A stretch of 64,000 nt of DNA from Comamonadaceae bacterium (GTDB lineage Bacteria; Pseudomonadota; Gammaproteobacteria; Burkholderiales; Burkholderiaceae_C): the NCBI GenBank assembly GCA_027486495.1, contig JAIXOZ010000174.1, forward strand, positions 62,001 through 126,000, in the 5' to 3' direction. A model generated the notes under the pieces. That model searched no databases. It had not been told where the DNA came from and saw nothing but the letters and a program-made list of their open reading frames with translations. Positions within the stretch are counted from its first letter, which is position 1. Every line of letters begins with the position of its first letter. Both the position numbers and the translations under genes were made by a program. This document shows positions 1 to 11,562 of this stretch, piece by piece.

Positions 1-1688
1 TGCTCATCGATGATGCGGCGCACCTCCAGATCCACCTTTTGCATGGTGGACTCGCTCATGTTGGTCGTTTTGGTGACCGAGCGGCCCAGGAACACTTCGC
101 CTTCATTTTCGGCATAGACCATCGGCCCCAGGGCATCGGTCATGCCGTAACGCATGACCATGTCACGGGCAATGGAAGTGGCACGCTCAAAGTCGTTGCT
201 GGCACCCGTGGTCATCTGATTCATGAAGACTTCTTCGGCAATTCGACCACCAAACAGCATGCTGATCTGGTTGAGCATGAACACCTTGTCGAAGCTGTAG
301 CGGTCCTTCTCGGGCAAGCTCATCGTCACGCCCAGAGCACGGCCACGGGGAATGATGGTGACCTTGTGAACCGGATCGCACTTGGGCAGCAAATTGCCGA
401 TGAGGGCGTGACCTGCTTCGTGGTAAGCCGTATTGCGACGCTCTTCCTCGGGCATGACCATGCTCTTGCGCTCGGGGCCCATCAGGATCTTGTCCTTGGC
501 TTTCTCGAAATCAACCATCTCCACCACGCGGGCGTTGCGACGTGCCGCCATCAAAGCCGCCTCGTTGCACAGATTGGCCAGATCGGCACCGCTCATGCCG
601 GGCGTACCACGGGCGATCACGGCCGCGTTCACGTCCTGACCGATCGGGACTTTGCGCATGTGCACATTGAGAATTTGCTCTCGGCCACGGATATCGGGCA
701 AGGTCACATAAACCTGCCGGTCAAAACGGCCGGGACGCAACAATGCAGCGTCCAGAATGTCTGGGCGGTTGGTGGCCGCCACGACGATCACGCCCAAATT
801 GGTTTCAAAGCCATCCATCTCGACCAACATCTGGTTGAGCGTTTGCTCTCGCTCGTCGTTACCGCCGCCCAGGCCTGCGCCACGTTGGCGGCCGACCGCA
901 TCAATTTCATCAATGAAAATGATGCACGGTGCGTTCTTTTTGGCGTTCTCAAACATGTCGCGAACACGGGAAGCACCCACACCCACAAACATCTCCACAA
1001 AATCAGAACCAGAGATGCTGAAGAAGGGCACTTTGGCCTCGCCCGCGATGCTTTTGGCCAGCAGGGTCTTACCGGTACCGGGAGGCCCCACCAACAGCAA
1101 ACCGCGGGGAATACGGCCGCCCAATTTCTGAAAGCGCTGGGGATCCTTGAGGAAGTCCACCACCTCTTTGACTTCTTCTTTGGCTTCGTCACAACCGGCC
1201 ACATCCGCAAAGGTGGTGTTGTTGTTGTTCTCGTCCATCATGCGGGCCTTGGACTTGCCAAAGCTGAAAGCCCCGCCTTTTCCACCGCCTTGCATCTGGC
1301 GCATGAAATAGACCCAAACACCGATTAACAACAACATGGGGCCCCAACTAACCAACAAGGTCATCAGCAAGGAACCTTCTTCGCGTGGCTTGACATCAAA
1401 CTTGATGCCACTGCTGATCAGGTCACCCACCAAGCCGCGGTCAAGGTAAGTTGCTGTCGTTTTGATGCGGCGGTCGTCGTTGGTGATGGCGACAATTTCA
1501 GTGCCACCTGGGCTCTCGGAAATCGTGGCGCTCTTGATCCGGTTACTGCGAACTTCTTCGAGGAAATCTGAATAGCCAATGGCATTCGCGCCTGCGACAC
1601 CACGGTTGTCAAATTGCTTGAACAAGGTGAACAGCACCATGGCAATCACCATCCAGACGGCAATTTTGGAAAACCAAGGGTTATTCAA
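1..1688 (-). CDS. ftsH: ATP-dependent zinc metalloprotease FtsH (partial, C-terminus beyond left edge)
   Basis: Membrane-anchored AAA+ protease that degrades misfolded membrane proteins and short-lived regulators. The visible part has an N-terminal membrane segment ([16 protein letters not shown]), a periplasmic part, a second membrane segment near residue 105, Walker A GPPGTGKT at residues 201-208, Walker B FIDEIDA, the second region of homology, and the zinc site HEAGH at 423-427. About 562 residues are visible against roughly 640 in the family, so only the C-terminal tail is missing. The start is a TTG at 1686-1688 giving MNNPWFSK, preceded by GGAG; no in-frame ATG fits. It follows rlmE on the same strand, the usual rlmE-ftsH pair. 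A CTTGAAA box (minus strand of 1753-1759) resembles a sigma-32 -35 element, but I find no matching -10. Confidence 0.97.
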   Translation of the reverse strand, partial: MNNPWFSKIAVWMVIAMVLFTLFKQFDNRGVAGANAIGYSDFLEEVRSNRIKSATISESPGGTEIVAITNDDRRIKTTATYLDRGLVGDLISSGIKFDVKPREEGSLLMTLLVSWGPMLLLIGVWVYFMRQMQGGGKGGAFSFGKSKARMMDENNNNTTFADVAGCDEAKEEVKEVVDFLKDPQRFQKLGGRIPRGLLLVGPPGTGKTLLAKSIAGEAKVPFFSISGSDFVEMFVGVGASRVRDMFENAKKNAPCIIFIDEIDAVGRQRGAGLGGGNDEREQTLNQMLVEMDGFETNLGVIVVAATNRPDILDAALLRPGRFDRQVYVTLPDIRGREQILNVHMRKVPIGQDVNAAVIARGTPGMSGADLANLCNEAALMAARRNARVVEMVDFEKAKDKILMGPERKSMVMPEEERRNTAYHEAGHALIGNLLPKCDPVHKVTIIPRGRALGVTMSLPEKDRYSFDKVFMLNQISMLFGGRIAEEVFMNQMTTGASNDFERATSIARDMVMRYGMTDALGPMVYAENEGEVFLGRSVTKTTNMSESTMQKVDLEVRRIIDE

Positions 1689-1794
1689 GAGAGACTCCAA
1701 TCCAAAAAAATGATTGTCACCATTCTAGGCCTGCCAGAAGCCTTGGCGAGACTTTCAAGGGTTTTTGGCCCTCGAAAAGCTCGGAATTAAGGCA

Positions 1795-2457
1795 TCAAAC
1801 CCCGTGAATCAGGCCCATGCCCACCAAAAAAGTCTCCGAAGACTTATCCCGGGAGGATTTGGGCTTGATCGGCTTGACGACCTTGAAGGTCTCCTTGAAC
1901 ATCTTGACGATCTGGCTGTAGCCGCTGCCGTGGAAAACTTTGACGACCAAAGCACCCTGCGGCTTCATGTGGTTTTGGGCAAATTCCACGGCCAACTCGA
2001 TCAAATGCAGGACCCGCGCGGCATCCGAGGACTCGATGCCCGACAAATTGGGGGCCATGTCGGAAACCACCACGTCGGCCTGGCGCCCTTGCAAAGCCGC
2101 CTCCAGCAGGGCGGCCACCTCGTTTTCGCGAAAATCCCCCTGAATGAATTGCACCCCCTCCACAGGGTCCATGGACAGAATGTCCAGAGCGATGATGCGG
2201 CCATTGAGCTCGCCTACGGCCGCACCATCGGGCGACAAGCGGCGGCGAAGGTACTGACTCCAAGCGCCAGGGGCAGAGCCGAGGTCCACCACCAAATGGC
2301 CGGGGCGAATCAAGCCCAGGGTCTCGTCGATTTCCTTGAGTTTGTAGGCCGCCCGCGCGCGGTAGCCCTCTTTCAGGGCCAGTTTCACGTAGGTGTCGTT
2401 CACATGGTCGTTCAGCCATGCTTTGTTGACCTTTTTACTTTTGGTTTTGACTTTCAT
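1795..2457 (-). CDS. rlmE: 23S rRNA (uridine-2'-O-)-methyltransferase RlmE/FtsJ
   Basis: SAM-dependent enzyme that 2'-O-methylates a uridine in the 23S rRNA A-loop (U2552 in E. coli). The 220-residue product has the Rossmann SAM motif DLGSAPGAW, then VVSDMAPN and VVKVFHG, which carry the catalytic Asp and Lys of the K-D-K-E tetrad. The N-terminus is Lys-rich ([14 protein letters not shown]), as in the family, so I start at the ATG at 2455-2457 rather than at an earlier in-frame codon that would read back into yhbY. Length is close to E. coli RlmE (209 residues). It is divergent from yhbY with only 31 bases between start codons, and upstream of ftsH. Confidence 0.96.
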   Translation of the reverse strand: MKVKTKSKKVNKAWLNDHVNDTYVKLALKEGYRARAAYKLKEIDETLGLIRPGHLVVDLGSAPGAWSQYLRRRLSPDGAAVGELNGRIIALDILSMDPVEGVQFIQGDFRENEVAALLEAALQGRQADVVVSDMAPNLSGIESSDAARVLHLIELAVEFAQNHMKPQGALVVKVFHGSGYSQIVKMFKETFKVVKPIKPKSSRDKSSETFLVGMGLIHGV

Positions 2458-2488
2458 TCTTTCTCGTCCTTGCGGGGATAATAAGGGG

Positions 2489-2962
2489 ATGCCCCAAATA
2501 CAACTCACACCTGCCGAGCGCAAAGTTTTTCGCGCCGATGCCCACCATCTCGATCCGGTCGTCATGATCGGAGGCGATGGCCTGACCCCCGCCGTGATCA
2601 AGGAAACCGAAGCGGCCTTGAACGCCCACGGCCTGATCAAGATCCGCGTGCTGGGCGATGACCGTGCCGCTCGCGAAGCCATGTTCGCGCAATTGGCCGA
2701 TCAACTCAGCGCGGCGCCCATCCAGCACATCGGCAAACTCTTGATCCTATGGCGCCCTCAACCCGAGAAAACAAAAGAGGTAGACGAAGACCGTAAAGCC
2801 GGTCCTCGCGACTTCAAAATTCTCAAATACAGCTCACGCGGCGGCCAGCGACCTGAAGTCAAAACCATTCGTGTGCTGGGCAACCAGCGCTTGGCCGCTG
2901 GCGGTCAAATCAAGCGGGCCAAACCCAAGCAAAAATCGGTGAAAAAAGGCCGCCACGACTGA
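2489..2962 (+). CDS. yhbY: YhbY family CRM-domain RNA-binding protein
   Basis: Small RNA-binding protein of the CRS1-YhbY (CRM) family, associated with pre-50S ribosomal particles. Residues 1-95 form the KH-like CRM fold with the GxxG-type loop MIGGDGLT and the ending IGKLLILWR. The ATG at 2489 follows an AAGGGG Shine-Dalgarno directly. The product is 157 residues, about 60 more than E. coli YhbY (97); the extra C-terminus is basic ([17 protein letters not shown]) and may add nonspecific RNA contacts (inference). It is divergent from rlmE and convergent with greA, from which it is separated by a symmetric terminator. Confidence 0.93.
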   Translation: MPQIQLTPAERKVFRADAHHLDPVVMIGGDGLTPAVIKETEAALNAHGLIKIRVLGDDRAAREAMFAQLADQLSAAPIQHIGKLLILWRPQPEKTKEVDEDRKAGPRDFKILKYSSRGGQRPEVKTIRVLGNQRLAAGGQIKRAKPKQKSVKKGRHD

Positions 2963-2997
2963 AAACTGAACGGCCCGCATCGGGCTGACAAACCAAC

Positions 2998-3021
2998 AAA
3001 GGCCGCTTGACAGCGGCCTTT
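2998..3021. terminator. Bidirectional terminator between yhbY and greA
   Basis: A perfect 10-bp stem, AAAGGCCGCT / AGCGGCCTTT, encloses a TGAC loop. T runs follow on both strands, so it can end yhbY (plus) and greA (minus). Confidence 0.85.
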
Positions 3022-3026
3022 TTGCC

Positions 3027-3503
3027 TCAAACGTAGGACACGCCGACGATCTCGTAGCGGCGCACGCCACCTGGCGCCTGCACTTCAGCCACATCGCCCT
3101 CTTCCTTGCCGATCAAGGCGCGTGCAATCGGGCTGCTGATGTTGATCAGGCCCAGCTTCAAATCAGCTTCGTCCTCGCCCACGATCTGGTACTTGAACGC
3201 TTCGCCGGAGCTTTCATCCTCGAGCTCCACAGTGGTGCCAAACACCACGCGTCCACCAGCATCGACAGAGGCCGGGTCGATGATCTGAGCGGCCGAGAGT
3301 TTGCCTTCGATTTCCTGAATCCGTCCTTCAATGAAGCCCTGACGGTCTTTGGCAGCATCGTATTCGGCGTTCTCACTCAGGTCGCCCTGGGCGCGCGCTT
3401 CGGCAATGGCTTGGATAACGCCGGGGCGGTCCACCGTTTTGAGGCGGTGTAACTCGTCCTTGAGTTTTTCAGCACCACGTTTGGTGATCGGGATGGTTGA
3501 CAT
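3027..3503 (-). CDS. greA: Transcription elongation factor GreA
   Basis: Binds the RNA polymerase secondary channel and stimulates transcript cleavage to rescue backtracked complexes. The product is 158 residues, the normal GreA length. The N-terminal coiled coil carries the acidic tip in the context [14 protein letters not shown], and the C-terminal FKBP-like domain ends with [19 protein letters not shown]. The start ATG follows GGAGAACCC, the same ribosome-binding motif seen before carA and cdsA. It lies downstream of carB on the same strand with two hairpins between them, so it may have its own promoter or be expressed by read-through. Confidence 0.97.
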   Translation of the reverse strand: MSTIPITKRGAEKLKDELHRLKTVDRPGVIQAIAEARAQGDLSENAEYDAAKDRQGFIEGRIQEIEGKLSAAQIIDPASVDAGGRVVFGTTVELEDESSGEAFKYQIVGEDEADLKLGLINISSPIARALIGKEEGDVAEVQAPGGVRRYEIVGVSYV

Positions 3504-3523
3504 GAAGGGTTCTCCAAAAGCAA

Positions 3524-3549
3524 ACCGCCGAGTCTTGAAACTCGGCGGT
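3524..3549 (-). terminator. Hairpin with T-rich tail between carB and greA
   Basis: A 9-bp perfect stem, ACCGCCGAG / CTCGGCGGT, with an 8-base loop. Read on the minus strand it is followed by TTTGCTTTT, then the greA ribosome-binding site. It could terminate carAB transcripts or attenuate read-through into greA. Confidence 0.6.
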
Positions 3550-3564
3550 CATTGACAGCATTAT

Positions 3565-3592
3565 GCCCTGCACCCCGTCAGGTGTGCAGGGC
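3565..3592 (-). terminator. Second hairpin just after the carB stop codon
   Basis: The 9-bp stem GCCCTGCAC / GTGCAGGGC encloses a 10-base loop. No T run follows on the minus strand, so it may protect the 3' end rather than terminate. It stands in tandem with the 3524-3549 hairpin. Confidence 0.4.
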
Positions 3593-3605
3593 TACAAGCC
3601 AGGTT

Positions 3606-6600
3606 TCAGGCCACCAGTTGCGCGTGCATTTCCTGAATGGAAATCACGTCCAGCTGGTCCATGTATTTCATGCCTTCCACAGCCGCTTCGGCGCCTGCGA
3701 TGGTTGTGAAAGTGGTGACGCGGTTGAGCAAGGCCGATGTACGGATGTAGCGCGAGTCAGCGATCGCATTGCGGCGCTCTTCGACCGTGTTGATGACCAA
3801 CACCACTTCGTTGTTCTTGATCATGTCCACGATGTGCGGTCGGCCTTCGGTCACTTTGTTCACCGTGGCACACGCCACGCCTGCGGCCTGAATGGCCACG
3901 GCCGTACCCTTGGTGGCCACCAACTCAAAGCCTTGGGCCACCAATTGGCGGGCCACTTCGATGGCACGCGCCTTGTCGTTATTTTTCACCGAGATAAAGA
4001 CCTTGCCCGAAGGTGTGCCGTCGGCTTTGGTGGGACGTGGCAACTTGGTGCCTGCGCCCAACTGGCTCTTCACAAAGGCTTCGCCGAAGGTCTTACCCAC
4101 GCCCATGACTTCGCCCGTGGACTTCATCTCGGGGCCGAGGATGGTGTCCACTCCAGGGAACTTCACGAACGGGAAAACGGCTTCTTTCACGCTGAAATAG
4201 GGTGGCGTGACCTCTTTGGTGATGCCTTGAGAGGCCAAAGTCTGACCCGCCATGCAACGCGCAGCCACCTTGGCCAACTGGATGCCCGTGGCTTTGGACA
4301 CATAGGGTACCGTACGTGAAGCGCGGGGGTTGACTTCCAGCACGTAGATCACGTCTTGGCCGTCCACATGCTGGATGGCGAACTGAACATTCATCAAACC
4401 CACCACGTTCAAGGCACCGGCCATGGCAGCCGATTGGCGCTTGAGTTCATCCACGGTGGCAGATGACAGCGAATAAGGCGGCAAGGAGCAAGCCGAATCT
4501 CCGCTGTGCACACCCGCTTGTTCGATGTGTTCCATCACACCACCAATGAAAGTCTTGCCTTCGGGGTCGCGCAGGCAGTCCACATCGCACTCGATGGCGT
4601 CGTTCAGGAAACGGTCCAGCAGCACAGGGGAATCGTGGGACACCTTGACCGCTTCGCGCATGTAGCGCTCCAGGTCACGCTGCTCGTGCACAATTTCCAT
4701 GGCGCGGCCACCCAGCACGTAGCTGGGACGCACGACCAAGGGATAGCCCAAGGCGGCGGCTTTTTCCAGCGCTTCTGGCTCGGTGCGCGCTGTGGCGTTA
4801 GGGGGTTGGCGCAGACCGAGGTCTTGCAGCAGTTTCTGGAAACGCTCACGGTCTTCGGCCGCGTCGATCATGTCGGGGCTGGTGCCAATGATGGGAACGC
4901 CAGCAGCCTCCAAGTCCAGTGCCAATTTCAAAGGCGTTTGGCCACCGTATTGAACGATGACGCCAGTGGGCTTTTCCTTGTCGACGATTTCGAGCACGTC
5001 TTCCAACGTGACGGGCTCAAAGTACAAACGGTCAGAGGTGTCGTAATCGGTCGACACGGTCTCGGGGTTGCAGTTGACCATGATGGTTTCGTAACCGTCT
5101 TCGCGCATGGCCAAAGCGGCGTGTACGCAGCAATAATCAAACTCGATGCCCTGGCCAATCCGGTTCGGACCACCGCCCAGCACCATGATTTTCTTATTGG
5201 TCGTCGGTTCGGCTTCGCATTCGCCGTCACCATGGCCTTCGTAGCAGGAATACATGTAAGCCGTGTCGGTCGCGAACTCGGCCGCACAAGTGTCCACCCG
5301 TTTGTAGACGGGGCGGATATTCAAGGCATGGCGACGAGCGCGCACCACATGCTCGGTGGTTTTGAGCAGCTTGGCCAGACGACGGTCGGAGAAGCCCTTC
5401 TTCTTGAGCGCACGCAACTCGTCAGCCGTGACGGCTTCGAGGGTGGTGGTTTCCAGTTCCAGTTCAATCTTGACGATCTCTTCGATCTGCACCAAAAACC
5501 AAGGGTCGATCTTGGTCAAGGCAAACACCTCGTCCACGCTCAGGCCCATGGCGAAGGCATCGCCCACGTACCAAATGCGCTCAGGACCGGGTTCGCCCAG
5601 TTCTTTCTCGAGCACTTCGCGGTCTTGGGTTTTTTCGTTCATGCCGTCCACGCCGACTTCCAGACCGCGCAGGGCTTTTTGGAAGGACTCTTGGAAGGTA
5701 CGCCCCATGGCCATCACCTCGCCCACCGATTTCATTTGGGTGGTCAAGCGGCTGTCGGCTGTTGGGAATTTTTCAAACGCAAAACGCGGGATCTTGGTGA
5801 CCACATAGTCGATGGAAGGCTCGAACGACGCGGGCGTGGCACCGCCCGTGATGTCGTTGCGCAACTCGTCGAGTGTGTAGCCCACCGCCAACTTGGCGGC
5901 AACTTTCGCAATGGGAAAACCTGTGGCTTTAGAGGCCAACGCAGATGAACGCGACACGCGTGGGTTCATCTCAATGACAACCATGCGGCCGTCTTTCGGG
6001 TTGATCGAGAACTGCACGTTCGAGCCACCGGTGTCCACACCGATTTCGCGCAAAACGGCCAAAGAGGCATTGCGCAAAATCTGGTATTCCTTGTCGGTCA
6101 GCGTCTGGGCTGGGGCCACGGTGATCGAGTCGCCCGTGTGCACGCCCATCGGGTCCAAGTTTTCGATCGAGCACACGATGATGCAGTTGTCCGCTTTGTC
6201 GCGCACCACTTCCATCTCGTACTCTTTCCAGCCGAGCAAAGACTCTTCGATCAACAATTCAGTGGTGGGCGAAGCCTCCAGACCGCGCTTGCAGATGACT
6301 TCGAATTCTTCAGGGTTGTAGGCGATGCCGCCACCCGTGCCGCCCAAGGTGAAGCTGGGACGAATGACCGTGGGGAAGCCCAAAGTCTTTTGCACGTCCC
6401 AAGCTTCTTCCATGCTGTGCGCAATGCCTGAACGGGCCGATCCCAAACCAATTTTGGTCATGGCGTCTTTGAACTTCAGACGGTCTTCGGCTTTGTCGAT
6501 GGCTTCGGGCGTTGCGCCGATCAACTCAACCTTGTACTTGTCCAGCACACCGTTGTGCCACAAGTCCAAAGCGCAATTGAGCGCTGTTTGACCGCCCATG

Positions 6601-6866
6601 GTGGGCAAGATGGCATCAGGACGCTCCTTGGAGATGATCTTCTCGACCGTTTGCCAAGTGATGGGCTCAATGTAGGTCACGTCGGCCGTGGCCGGGTCGG
6701 TCATGATCGTGGCAGGGTTGCTGTTGATCAGAATGACTTTGTAGCCCTCTTCGCGCAAAGCTTTGCAAGCCTGCACGCCAGAATAATCAAACTCACAAGC
6801 CTGACCAATGATGATCGGGCCCGCGCCAATAATAAGAATGCTTTTGAGGTCGGTGCGCTTTGGCAT
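3606..6866 (-). CDS. carB: Carbamoyl-phosphate synthase large subunit
   Basis: Makes carbamoyl phosphate from bicarbonate, ammonia (channelled from CarA) and two ATP, feeding pyrimidine and arginine synthesis. The 1086-residue product is close to E. coli CarB (1073). It has two homologous ATP-grasp halves, the first starting [20 protein letters not shown] and the second with [19 protein letters not shown], an oligomerisation region between them, and a C-terminal MGS-like allosteric domain from about residue 945. The ATG at 6864-6866 is 1 base after the carA stop, so the two subunits are translated from one message. Confidence 0.98.
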   Translation of the reverse strand: MPKRTDLKSILIIGAGPIIIGQACEFDYSGVQACKALREEGYKVILINSNPATIMTDPATADVTYIEPITWQTVEKIISKERPDAILPTMGGQTALNCALDLWHNGVLDKYKVELIGATPEAIDKAEDRLKFKDAMTKIGLGSARSGIAHSMEEAWDVQKTLGFPTVIRPSFTLGGTGGGIAYNPEEFEVICKRGLEASPTTELLIEESLLGWKEYEMEVVRDKADNCIIVCSIENLDPMGVHTGDSITVAPAQTLTDKEYQILRNASLAVLREIGVDTGGSNVQFSINPKDGRMVVIEMNPRVSRSSALASKATGFPIAKVAAKLAVGYTLDELRNDITGGATPASFEPSIDYVVTKIPRFAFEKFPTADSRLTTQMKSVGEVMAMGRTFQESFQKALRGLEVGVDGMNEKTQDREVLEKELGEPGPERIWYVGDAFAMGLSVDEVFALTKIDPWFLVQIEEIVKIELELETTTLEAVTADELRALKKKGFSDRRLAKLLKTTEHVVRARRHALNIRPVYKRVDTCAAEFATDTAYMYSCYEGHGDGECEAEPTTNKKIMVLGGGPNRIGQGIEFDYCCVHAALAMREDGYETIMVNCNPETVSTDYDTSDRLYFEPVTLEDVLEIVDKEKPTGVIVQYGGQTPLKLALDLEAAGVPIIGTSPDMIDAAEDRERFQKLLQDLGLRQPPNATARTEPEALEKAAALGYPLVVRPSYVLGGRAMEIVHEQRDLERYMREAVKVSHDSPVLLDRFLNDAIECDVDCLRDPEGKTFIGGVMEHIEQAGVHSGDSACSLPPYSLSSATVDELKRQSAAMAGALNVVGLMNVQFAIQHVDGQDVIYVLEVNPRASRTVPYVSKATGIQLAKVAARCMAGQTLASQGITKEVTPPYFSVKEAVFPFVKFPGVDTILGPEMKSTGEVMGVGKTFGEAFVKSQLGAGTKLPRPTKADGTPSGKVFISVKNNDKARAIEVARQLVAQGFELVATKGTAVAIQAAGVACATVNKVTEGRPHIVDMIKNNEVVLVINTVEERRNAIADSRYIRTSALLNRVTTFTTIAGAEAAVEGMKYMDQLDVISIQEMHAQLVA

Positions 6867-6867
6867 G

Positions 6868-8031
6868 TTATTTCGCCTCCATCAGGTTGATGAAGCGGTC
6901 AAAGAGGTAAGCAATGTCGTGGGGGCCGGGCGATGCTTCGGGGTGACCCTGGAAGCAGAACGAGGGCTTGTCGGTGCGGGCCAAGCCCTGCAATGTGCCG
7001 TCAAACAAAGACACGTGTGTGGCACGCAAGTTGGCGGGCAATGATTTTTCGTCCACCGCAAAACCGTGGTTCTGGCTGGTGATGGAGACGCGACCAGAGT
7101 CGAGGTCTTTGACGGGGTGGTTGGCGCCGTGGTGGCCAAACTTCATCTTGAAAGTCTTGGCGCCACTGGCCAAAGCCATGATTTGGTGACCCAGGCAAAT
7201 GCCAAAAGTGGGAATGCCGGTTTCGATCAGCTCAGCAGCCGCTGCAATCGCGTAGTCGCAAGGCTGTGGGTCACCAGGGCCGTTGGACAAAAAGATGCCG
7301 TCAGGCTTGTACTGGAGCACTTCAGCCGCTGGCGTCTTGGCGGGCACCACGGTGACTTTGCAACCGCGCTCGGCCAACATGCGCAAGATGTTTTTCTTCA
7401 CGCCAAAGTCATAAGCGACCACATGGAACTTCGGTGCGGTCAAGTTGCCATAGCCTTCGCCCAATGTCCACTCGGATTGTGTCCACTCGTACGACTTGGA
7501 CACGGTGACTTTTTGCGCCAAATCGAGGCCAGCCATGTTGGGCGCCCCTTGAGCCGCTGCCACCGCTTGGTCGATCACAGCCTGCGTGACGTCTTGGCCT
7601 TTGGCCAAGCCCACGATCGCGCCGTTTTGTGCACCTTTGGTGCGCAAGATGCGTGTGAGTTGACGGGTGTCGATGTTGGCAATGGCCACGGTGCCTGCAT
7701 CAGCCAAATAGGCCGACAAGGTTTGGCTAGAGCGGAAGTTGCTTGCGACCAAAGGCAAGTCTTTGATGATCAAGCCAGCAGCATGGACTTTGTCAGCTTC
7801 GATGTCTTCCACGTTGACGCCGTAGTTACCAATGTGCGGGTACGTCAAAGTGACGATCTGCTGGCAGTAGCTGGGGTCAGTGAGGATTTCCTGATAGCCG
7901 GTGAGCGAGGTGTTGAACACCACTTCACCAACTGTGGAGCCGGTGGCTCCAATCGAATTGCCGATAAAGACCGTGCCGTCTGCGAGCGCCAAGATGGCGG
8001 GGGGGAAGGTTCCCTGAAGAGACAAAAGCAC
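6868..8031 (-). CDS. carA: Carbamoyl-phosphate synthase small subunit (glutaminase)
   Basis: Hydrolyses glutamine and delivers ammonia to CarB. The N-terminal CarA domain ([20 protein letters not shown]) is followed by a class I glutamine amidotransferase domain with the nucleophile in GICLGHQ (about Cys279) and catalytic HPE near residues 363-365. The total of 387 residues is typical. The start is a GTG at 8029-8031 preceded by GGAGAACCCA. A TATAAT box about 130 bases upstream implies a leader of roughly 120 nucleotides. First gene of carA-carB. Confidence 0.97.
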   Translation of the reverse strand: MLLSLQGTFPPAILALADGTVFIGNSIGATGSTVGEVVFNTSLTGYQEILTDPSYCQQIVTLTYPHIGNYGVNVEDIEADKVHAAGLIIKDLPLVASNFRSSQTLSAYLADAGTVAIANIDTRQLTRILRTKGAQNGAIVGLAKGQDVTQAVIDQAVAAAQGAPNMAGLDLAQKVTVSKSYEWTQSEWTLGEGYGNLTAPKFHVVAYDFGVKKNILRMLAERGCKVTVVPAKTPAAEVLQYKPDGIFLSNGPGDPQPCDYAIAAAAELIETGIPTFGICLGHQIMALASGAKTFKMKFGHHGANHPVKDLDSGRVSITSQNHGFAVDEKSLPANLRATHVSLFDGTLQGLARTDKPSFCFQGHPEASPGPHDIAYLFDRFINLMEAK

Positions 8032-8158
8032 TGGGTTCTCCGGAATAGTTCGGGTACGCCTCAGCGCTCACCAGAGATGAGATCTCTTTTTGGCTGCTTG
8101 TTCGAGGATTGGGCCTAGGATGGACTGTGGCGTACAGGTTGATGCGGGAAAGCCTCTC

Positions 8159-8164
8159 ATTATA
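8159..8164 (-). promoter_or_regulatory. Probable -10 element for carAB
   Basis: Read on the minus strand this is TATAAT in the context CAGCTATAATGAGAGG. I see no good -35 at the usual distance. The leader between it and carA holds a short AGAGAT / ATCTCT hairpin (about 8082-8096) with no T run. Confidence 0.45.
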
Positions 8165-8228
8165 GCTGAGGACCACTCGAAAACCCTGACAGACCAGACC
8201 ATGAAGCGTCTTGCGGTTGACCTTTGAA

Positions 8229-9002
8229 CTACAGTGCAGCGCTTGCACTGGCATACAAACAAATGGCCGCAGCAGTGGCGACGTTCAAAGACTCTTCTCC
8301 GCCGGGTTGAGCGATGCGCACAGACAACCGTGCCGTAGCCATCAAGGACTCACTCACCCCCTGCCCTTCGTGACCGAACACCCAAGCACAAAGGGCGGGC
8401 AATTCACCACGACGAAGCAACTCATGCACAAAAGGACCTTGATGCGAACTGGTGGTCAACAAGGGCACCTGCAAAGAAACTACATCAGCATGACTGACCG
8501 ACTCGACCAGTCTCAAGCCAAAATGTGCCCCCATGCCTGAACGCAGCACTTTGGGCGACCACAAGGCCGCTGTACCCTTGATGGCCAACACTTGGCGGTA
8601 ACCAAAAGCCGAGGCACAGCGCAAAATGGCCCCCACATTGCCCGCATCCTGCAAACGGTCCAACACGACGGTGGACACATCGGGCAGCACCTCATGGACA
8701 GCTTGCCATGTCACCACAAAACCCATTCGGGCGGGTGATTCCAGACCACTGAGGCTGGCAAACAAGGCATCCGGCACCACAAACACCTGATCGGTCAGCC
8801 CCTGCCATCGTTCGCCTTGCTCGGCTTGAAAGGACTCGGTCAGCACGACCTGCAGTGGACGTACACCGCGCTCGAGCGCAGCGCGGCACAGGTGATCACC
8901 CTCCAGCCAGAACTGCCCTGCCTTGCGGTAAGCCGTGCTGTCTTGGGCCAAGCGCCGCCAGACTTTGAACTGTGGGTTATCCCGCGAGCTGATCGGTTTC
9001 AT
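8229..9002 (-). CDS. TrmH/SpoU-family RNA 2'-O-methyltransferase
   Basis: SAM-dependent ribose methyltransferase of the SPOUT superfamily acting on rRNA or tRNA; the exact target cannot be read from sequence. The 257-residue product shows the three SpoU motifs in order: [28 protein letters not shown] and the C-terminal [16 protein letters not shown]. An N-terminal substrate-binding part ([13 protein letters not shown]) precedes them, as in the TrmH/RlmB group. I start at the ATG at 9000-9002 (MKPISSRDN), which has GGAG upstream and overlaps the rnhB stop as ATGA. It is the last gene of the lpx-rnhB run. Confidence 0.9.
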   Translation of the reverse strand: MKPISSRDNPQFKVWRRLAQDSTAYRKAGQFWLEGDHLCRAALERGVRPLQVVLTESFQAEQGERWQGLTDQVFVVPDALFASLSGLESPARMGFVVTWQAVHEVLPDVSTVVLDRLQDAGNVGAILRCASAFGYRQVLAIKGTAALWSPKVLRSGMGAHFGLRLVESVSHADVVSLQVPLLTTSSHQGPFVHELLRRGELPALCAWVFGHEGQGVSESLMATARLSVRIAQPGGEESLNVATAAAICLYASASAAL

Positions 9003-9616
9003 CGCACACTCCTGGCCACCGGGGAAAAGCTCATGCGGTGGCAATCCGCCGGTCCATAGGCTTGCAAGGCGGCCAAATGCTGCGCTGTGCCATAGCCCTT
9101 GTGCTGATCAAAGCCATACAAGGGGTACTGTTGGTGCATCTCTTCGCACAATCGGTCTCGGTGCACCTTGGCCAAAATGGAGGCTGCCGAGATGGCGGGT
9201 ACGAGGGCATCGCCTTTGACAATCGCCTCCGAGCACATCGACAAAGTGGGCAAACGGTTCCCGTCGACCAGTACGAGCTTGGGTGGCAAGCGAAGGGACT
9301 CCACGGCACGCTTCATGGCCAGCAGCGTAGCCTGCAAAATATTGATCTGGTCAATCTCCTGCACCGTCGCCTCTGCAATGGCGAAACACAAAGCCCGAGC
9401 CCTGATCTCGTCAAACAAGGCCTCACGGCGCTTGGCTGTGAGTTTTTTCGAATCGTTCAGTCCGCGAATGGGGTTCAGTTCGTCAAGTATCACCGCCGCT
9501 GCAACCACCGGACCCGCCAAGGGACCACGTCCGGCCTCGTCCACCCCGGCCACCAGGCCGGAGACGTCAAAACGCAGACCGGGCTGATCAGCGCGAGAGG
9601 ACTTTTTCGAGGGCAT
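8999..9616 (-). CDS. rnhB: Ribonuclease HII
   Basis: Removes RNA from RNA-DNA hybrids and nicks 5' of single ribonucleotides in DNA. The 205-residue product carries the hallmark [12 protein letters not shown] (acidic residues D26 and E27), the downstream LVDGNRLP, and [12 protein letters not shown]. Its ATG lies inside the end of lpxB (29-base overlap), and its stop overlaps the next gene's ATG, so it is tightly coupled in the lipid A operon. Confidence 0.96.
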   Translation of the reverse strand: MPSKKSSRADQPGLRFDVSGLVAGVDEAGRGPLAGPVVAAAVILDELNPIRGLNDSKKLTAKRREALFDEIRARALCFAIAEATVQEIDQINILQATLLAMKRAVESLRLPPKLVLVDGNRLPTLSMCSEAIVKGDALVPAISAASILAKVHRDRLCEEMHQQYPLYGFDQHKGYGTAQHLAALQAYGPADCHRMSFSPVARSVR

Positions 9617-10766
9617 GGGTCGAGCGTTGTGCGGTGTCGCACTGCAAGGTCAGGTGCAATTGTTCAAAACGGGATTGCAAAGCATCCACCCGGTCAGGTG
9701 AAGACAGCCAGCCCAGACAAGCTTGGGCCAACGCGTCAGGGGTACAGTGCTCCTGCAAAAACTCGGGCACGACAAAGTCCTCACTCAGAATGTTGGGCAA
9801 ACCCACCCAAGGCTGCAGTTGTTGGCGCTTCATGATTTGCCAGCTGAGCCAGTTCATGTGGTAACCAATCACCATGGGCCGCTTGAACAAAGCCGCCTCA
9901 AGCGTGGCCGTGCCACTGGCAATCAAGGTCACGTCACAGGCCGCCAACGCGGCATGCGACTGACCTTGGACCAAGTGCAAACCAGGCACACCGCCTTGCG
10001 CGTCGACCAGTGCCTGTATGCGTGGCTGCAAGCTGGGGATGGCAGGCAAAACAAATTGCAACGCAGGGTTTTGTCCTTGCATGATTTGAGCAGCCTGAAC
10101 AAAGCGGGGCGTCAGGTGTTCAATTTCAGACTGTCTGCTCCCAGGCAAAACCGCGACCACTGGCCTATCTGCATCCAAGCCCAAGGCTTGACGGGCTGAC
10201 GGGCGGTCCGGGTGCATGGGAATGGTTTGAGCCAGCGGGTGACCCACATAGGTGGCCTCCACCCCGGCTTTGGCCAGGAGGGCTGGCTCAAAGGGAAAGA
10301 TGCACAACATGTGGTCAACACTGCGACGGATCTTGTCGATGCGTTCAGGCCGCCACGCCCAGATCGATGGACACACAAAATGCACGGTCGGAATATGGGC
10401 AGCCTTCAGGCTGGCTTCCAGATCGAGGTTGAAATCGGGCGCATCCACCCCGATGAAAACATCAGGCGGCTGGGCCAGCAAACGCTGACGCAGCTGATGT
10501 CGAATGGCGACGATGCCCCTGTAATGGCGCAACACCTCGACATAACCGCGCACCGCCAGTTTGTCGTGCGGCCACCATGCTTCAAAACCTTGGGCCTGCA
10601 TCCGTGGCCCGCCAATGCCGACACCACGCGCCTGCGGCCAGCGACCGTGCAAGCCCTGAATCAGCAAGCCCGCCAGCAAATCACCCGAGGCCTCTCCGGC
10701 CACCATGGCAAAGGACAAAGCCCCCGCAGGGGCTTTGTGCACAACTGAATCTGCTGGATGTGTCAA
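9588..10766 (-). CDS. lpxB: Lipid-A-disaccharide synthase
   Basis: GT19 glycosyltransferase joining UDP-2,3-diacylglucosamine and lipid X to give the lipid A disaccharide at the inner membrane. The product has the N-terminal [14 protein letters not shown] motif, [29 protein letters not shown] and [13 protein letters not shown]. The open frame from the TTG at 10764-10766 (overlapping the lpxA stop as TTGA, GGGA 7 bases upstream) gives 392 residues. An ATG at 10704-10706 would leave only MVAGEASGD at the N-terminus, too short for the first strand, so I keep the TTG. Confidence 0.95.
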   Translation of the reverse strand: MTHPADSVVHKAPAGALSFAMVAGEASGDLLAGLLIQGLHGRWPQARGVGIGGPRMQAQGFEAWWPHDKLAVRGYVEVLRHYRGIVAIRHQLRQRLLAQPPDVFIGVDAPDFNLDLEASLKAAHIPTVHFVCPSIWAWRPERIDKIRRSVDHMLCIFPFEPALLAKAGVEATYVGHPLAQTIPMHPDRPSARQALGLDADRPVVAVLPGSRQSEIEHLTPRFVQAAQIMQGQNPALQFVLPAIPSLQPRIQALVDAQGGVPGLHLVQGQSHAALAACDVTLIASGTATLEAALFKRPMVIGYHMNWLSWQIMKRQQLQPWVGLPNILSEDFVVPEFLQEHCTPDALAQACLGWLSSPDRVDALQSRFEQLHLTLQCDTAQRSTHALEKVLSR

Positions 10767-11557
10767 CGCACAATCCCGCGCTGAGGTGAGGCGGCCTGTA
10801 AAAAGCCGAGCATCATGTCCACATCGGGCTGGGCCTCAGGCTTATCCGAAGCCAGAGCCGCAATGCGTGCCATGGCATCGCTGAGCGACAAGCCATCACG
10901 GTAAAGCGCTTTGTGCATGGCCTTGACGGCGCTGATGCGTTCGGCAGAAAACCCGCGTCGGCGCAAGCCTTCAAAGTTCATCGAGCGCGCCTGCGCTGGC
11001 TGGCCTTGTGCCATCACGAAAGGCGGCAGGTCGGCAAAAAGCAGGGAGTTCATGGCCGTGAAACTGTGCGCGCCAATGCGGCAAAACTGGTGCACCACCG
11101 TGAAACCGCCCAGAATCACCCAGTCATCAACCACCACATGTCCGGCCAGTTGCGTGTTGTTGGCAAAGATGGTGTGGTTGCCCACCTGGCAATCGTGGGC
11201 CAAGTGCACATAAGCCATGATCCAGTTATCGTTGCCCACAGCAGTCACGGCCCGGTCGCCAGGCGAGCCGATGTTGAAGGTGCAAAACTCGCGGATTGTG
11301 TTGCGGTCCCCGATCACCAACTCACAAGGCTCGTTGTTGTACTTCTTGTCCTGGGGCACCGCACCCAAGGAGTTGAACTGAAAGATTCGATTGTCGCGGC
11401 CGATTGTGGTGTGGCCTTCGATCACGCAGTGGCTAGCGACCGTGGTGCCCGAACCGATGCACACATGGGGCCCAATCAAGGTGTAGGGCCCGACGGACAC
11501 CGAACTGTCCAGCTCAGCCCCAGGGCTGATGATAGCGGTTGGGTGGATCTTGCTCAT
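10763..11557 (-). CDS. lpxA: UDP-N-acetylglucosamine acyltransferase
   Basis: First step of lipid A synthesis: transfer of a 3-hydroxyacyl group from ACP to UDP-GlcNAc. The product is 264 residues from the ATG at 11555-11557 ([17 protein letters not shown]), 5 bases after the fabZ stop. The N-terminal two thirds is a left-handed beta-helix of hexapeptide repeats ([19 protein letters not shown] onward), with conserved segments such as [14 protein letters not shown]. The C-terminal helices include [13 protein letters not shown] longer in-frame start inside fabZ is unnecessary. Confidence 0.96.
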   Translation of the reverse strand: MSKIHPTAIISPGAELDSSVSVGPYTLIGPHVCIGSGTTVASHCVIEGHTTIGRDNRIFQFNSLGAVPQDKKYNNEPCELVIGDRNTIREFCTFNIGSPGDRAVTAVGNDNWIMAYVHLAHDCQVGNHTIFANNTQLAGHVVVDDWVILGGFTVVHQFCRIGAHSFTAMNSLLFADLPPFVMAQGQPAQARSMNFEGLRRRGFSAERISAVKAMHKALYRDGLSLSDAMARIAALASDKPEAQPDVDMMLGFLQAASPQRGIVR

Positions 11558-11562
11558 CGCGC

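Noticed and set aside
39-1328. Long plus-strand open frame (429 residues)
   Set aside because: Antisense to ftsH; His/Gly/Leu-rich composition typical of G+C-rich antisense frames and no domain pattern.
1722-1759. Sigma-32 promoter for ftsH
   Set aside because: CTTGAAA (1753-1759) matches the -35, but the only -10-like box (TAGAAT, 1722-1727) is 25 bases away and not of the heat-shock type; it also overlaps an imperfect hairpin.
3006-3030. Missing DUF4149 gene between yhbY and greA
   Set aside because: Many relatives carry a membrane gene here, but I am not sure how conserved it is, so I do not claim a loss.
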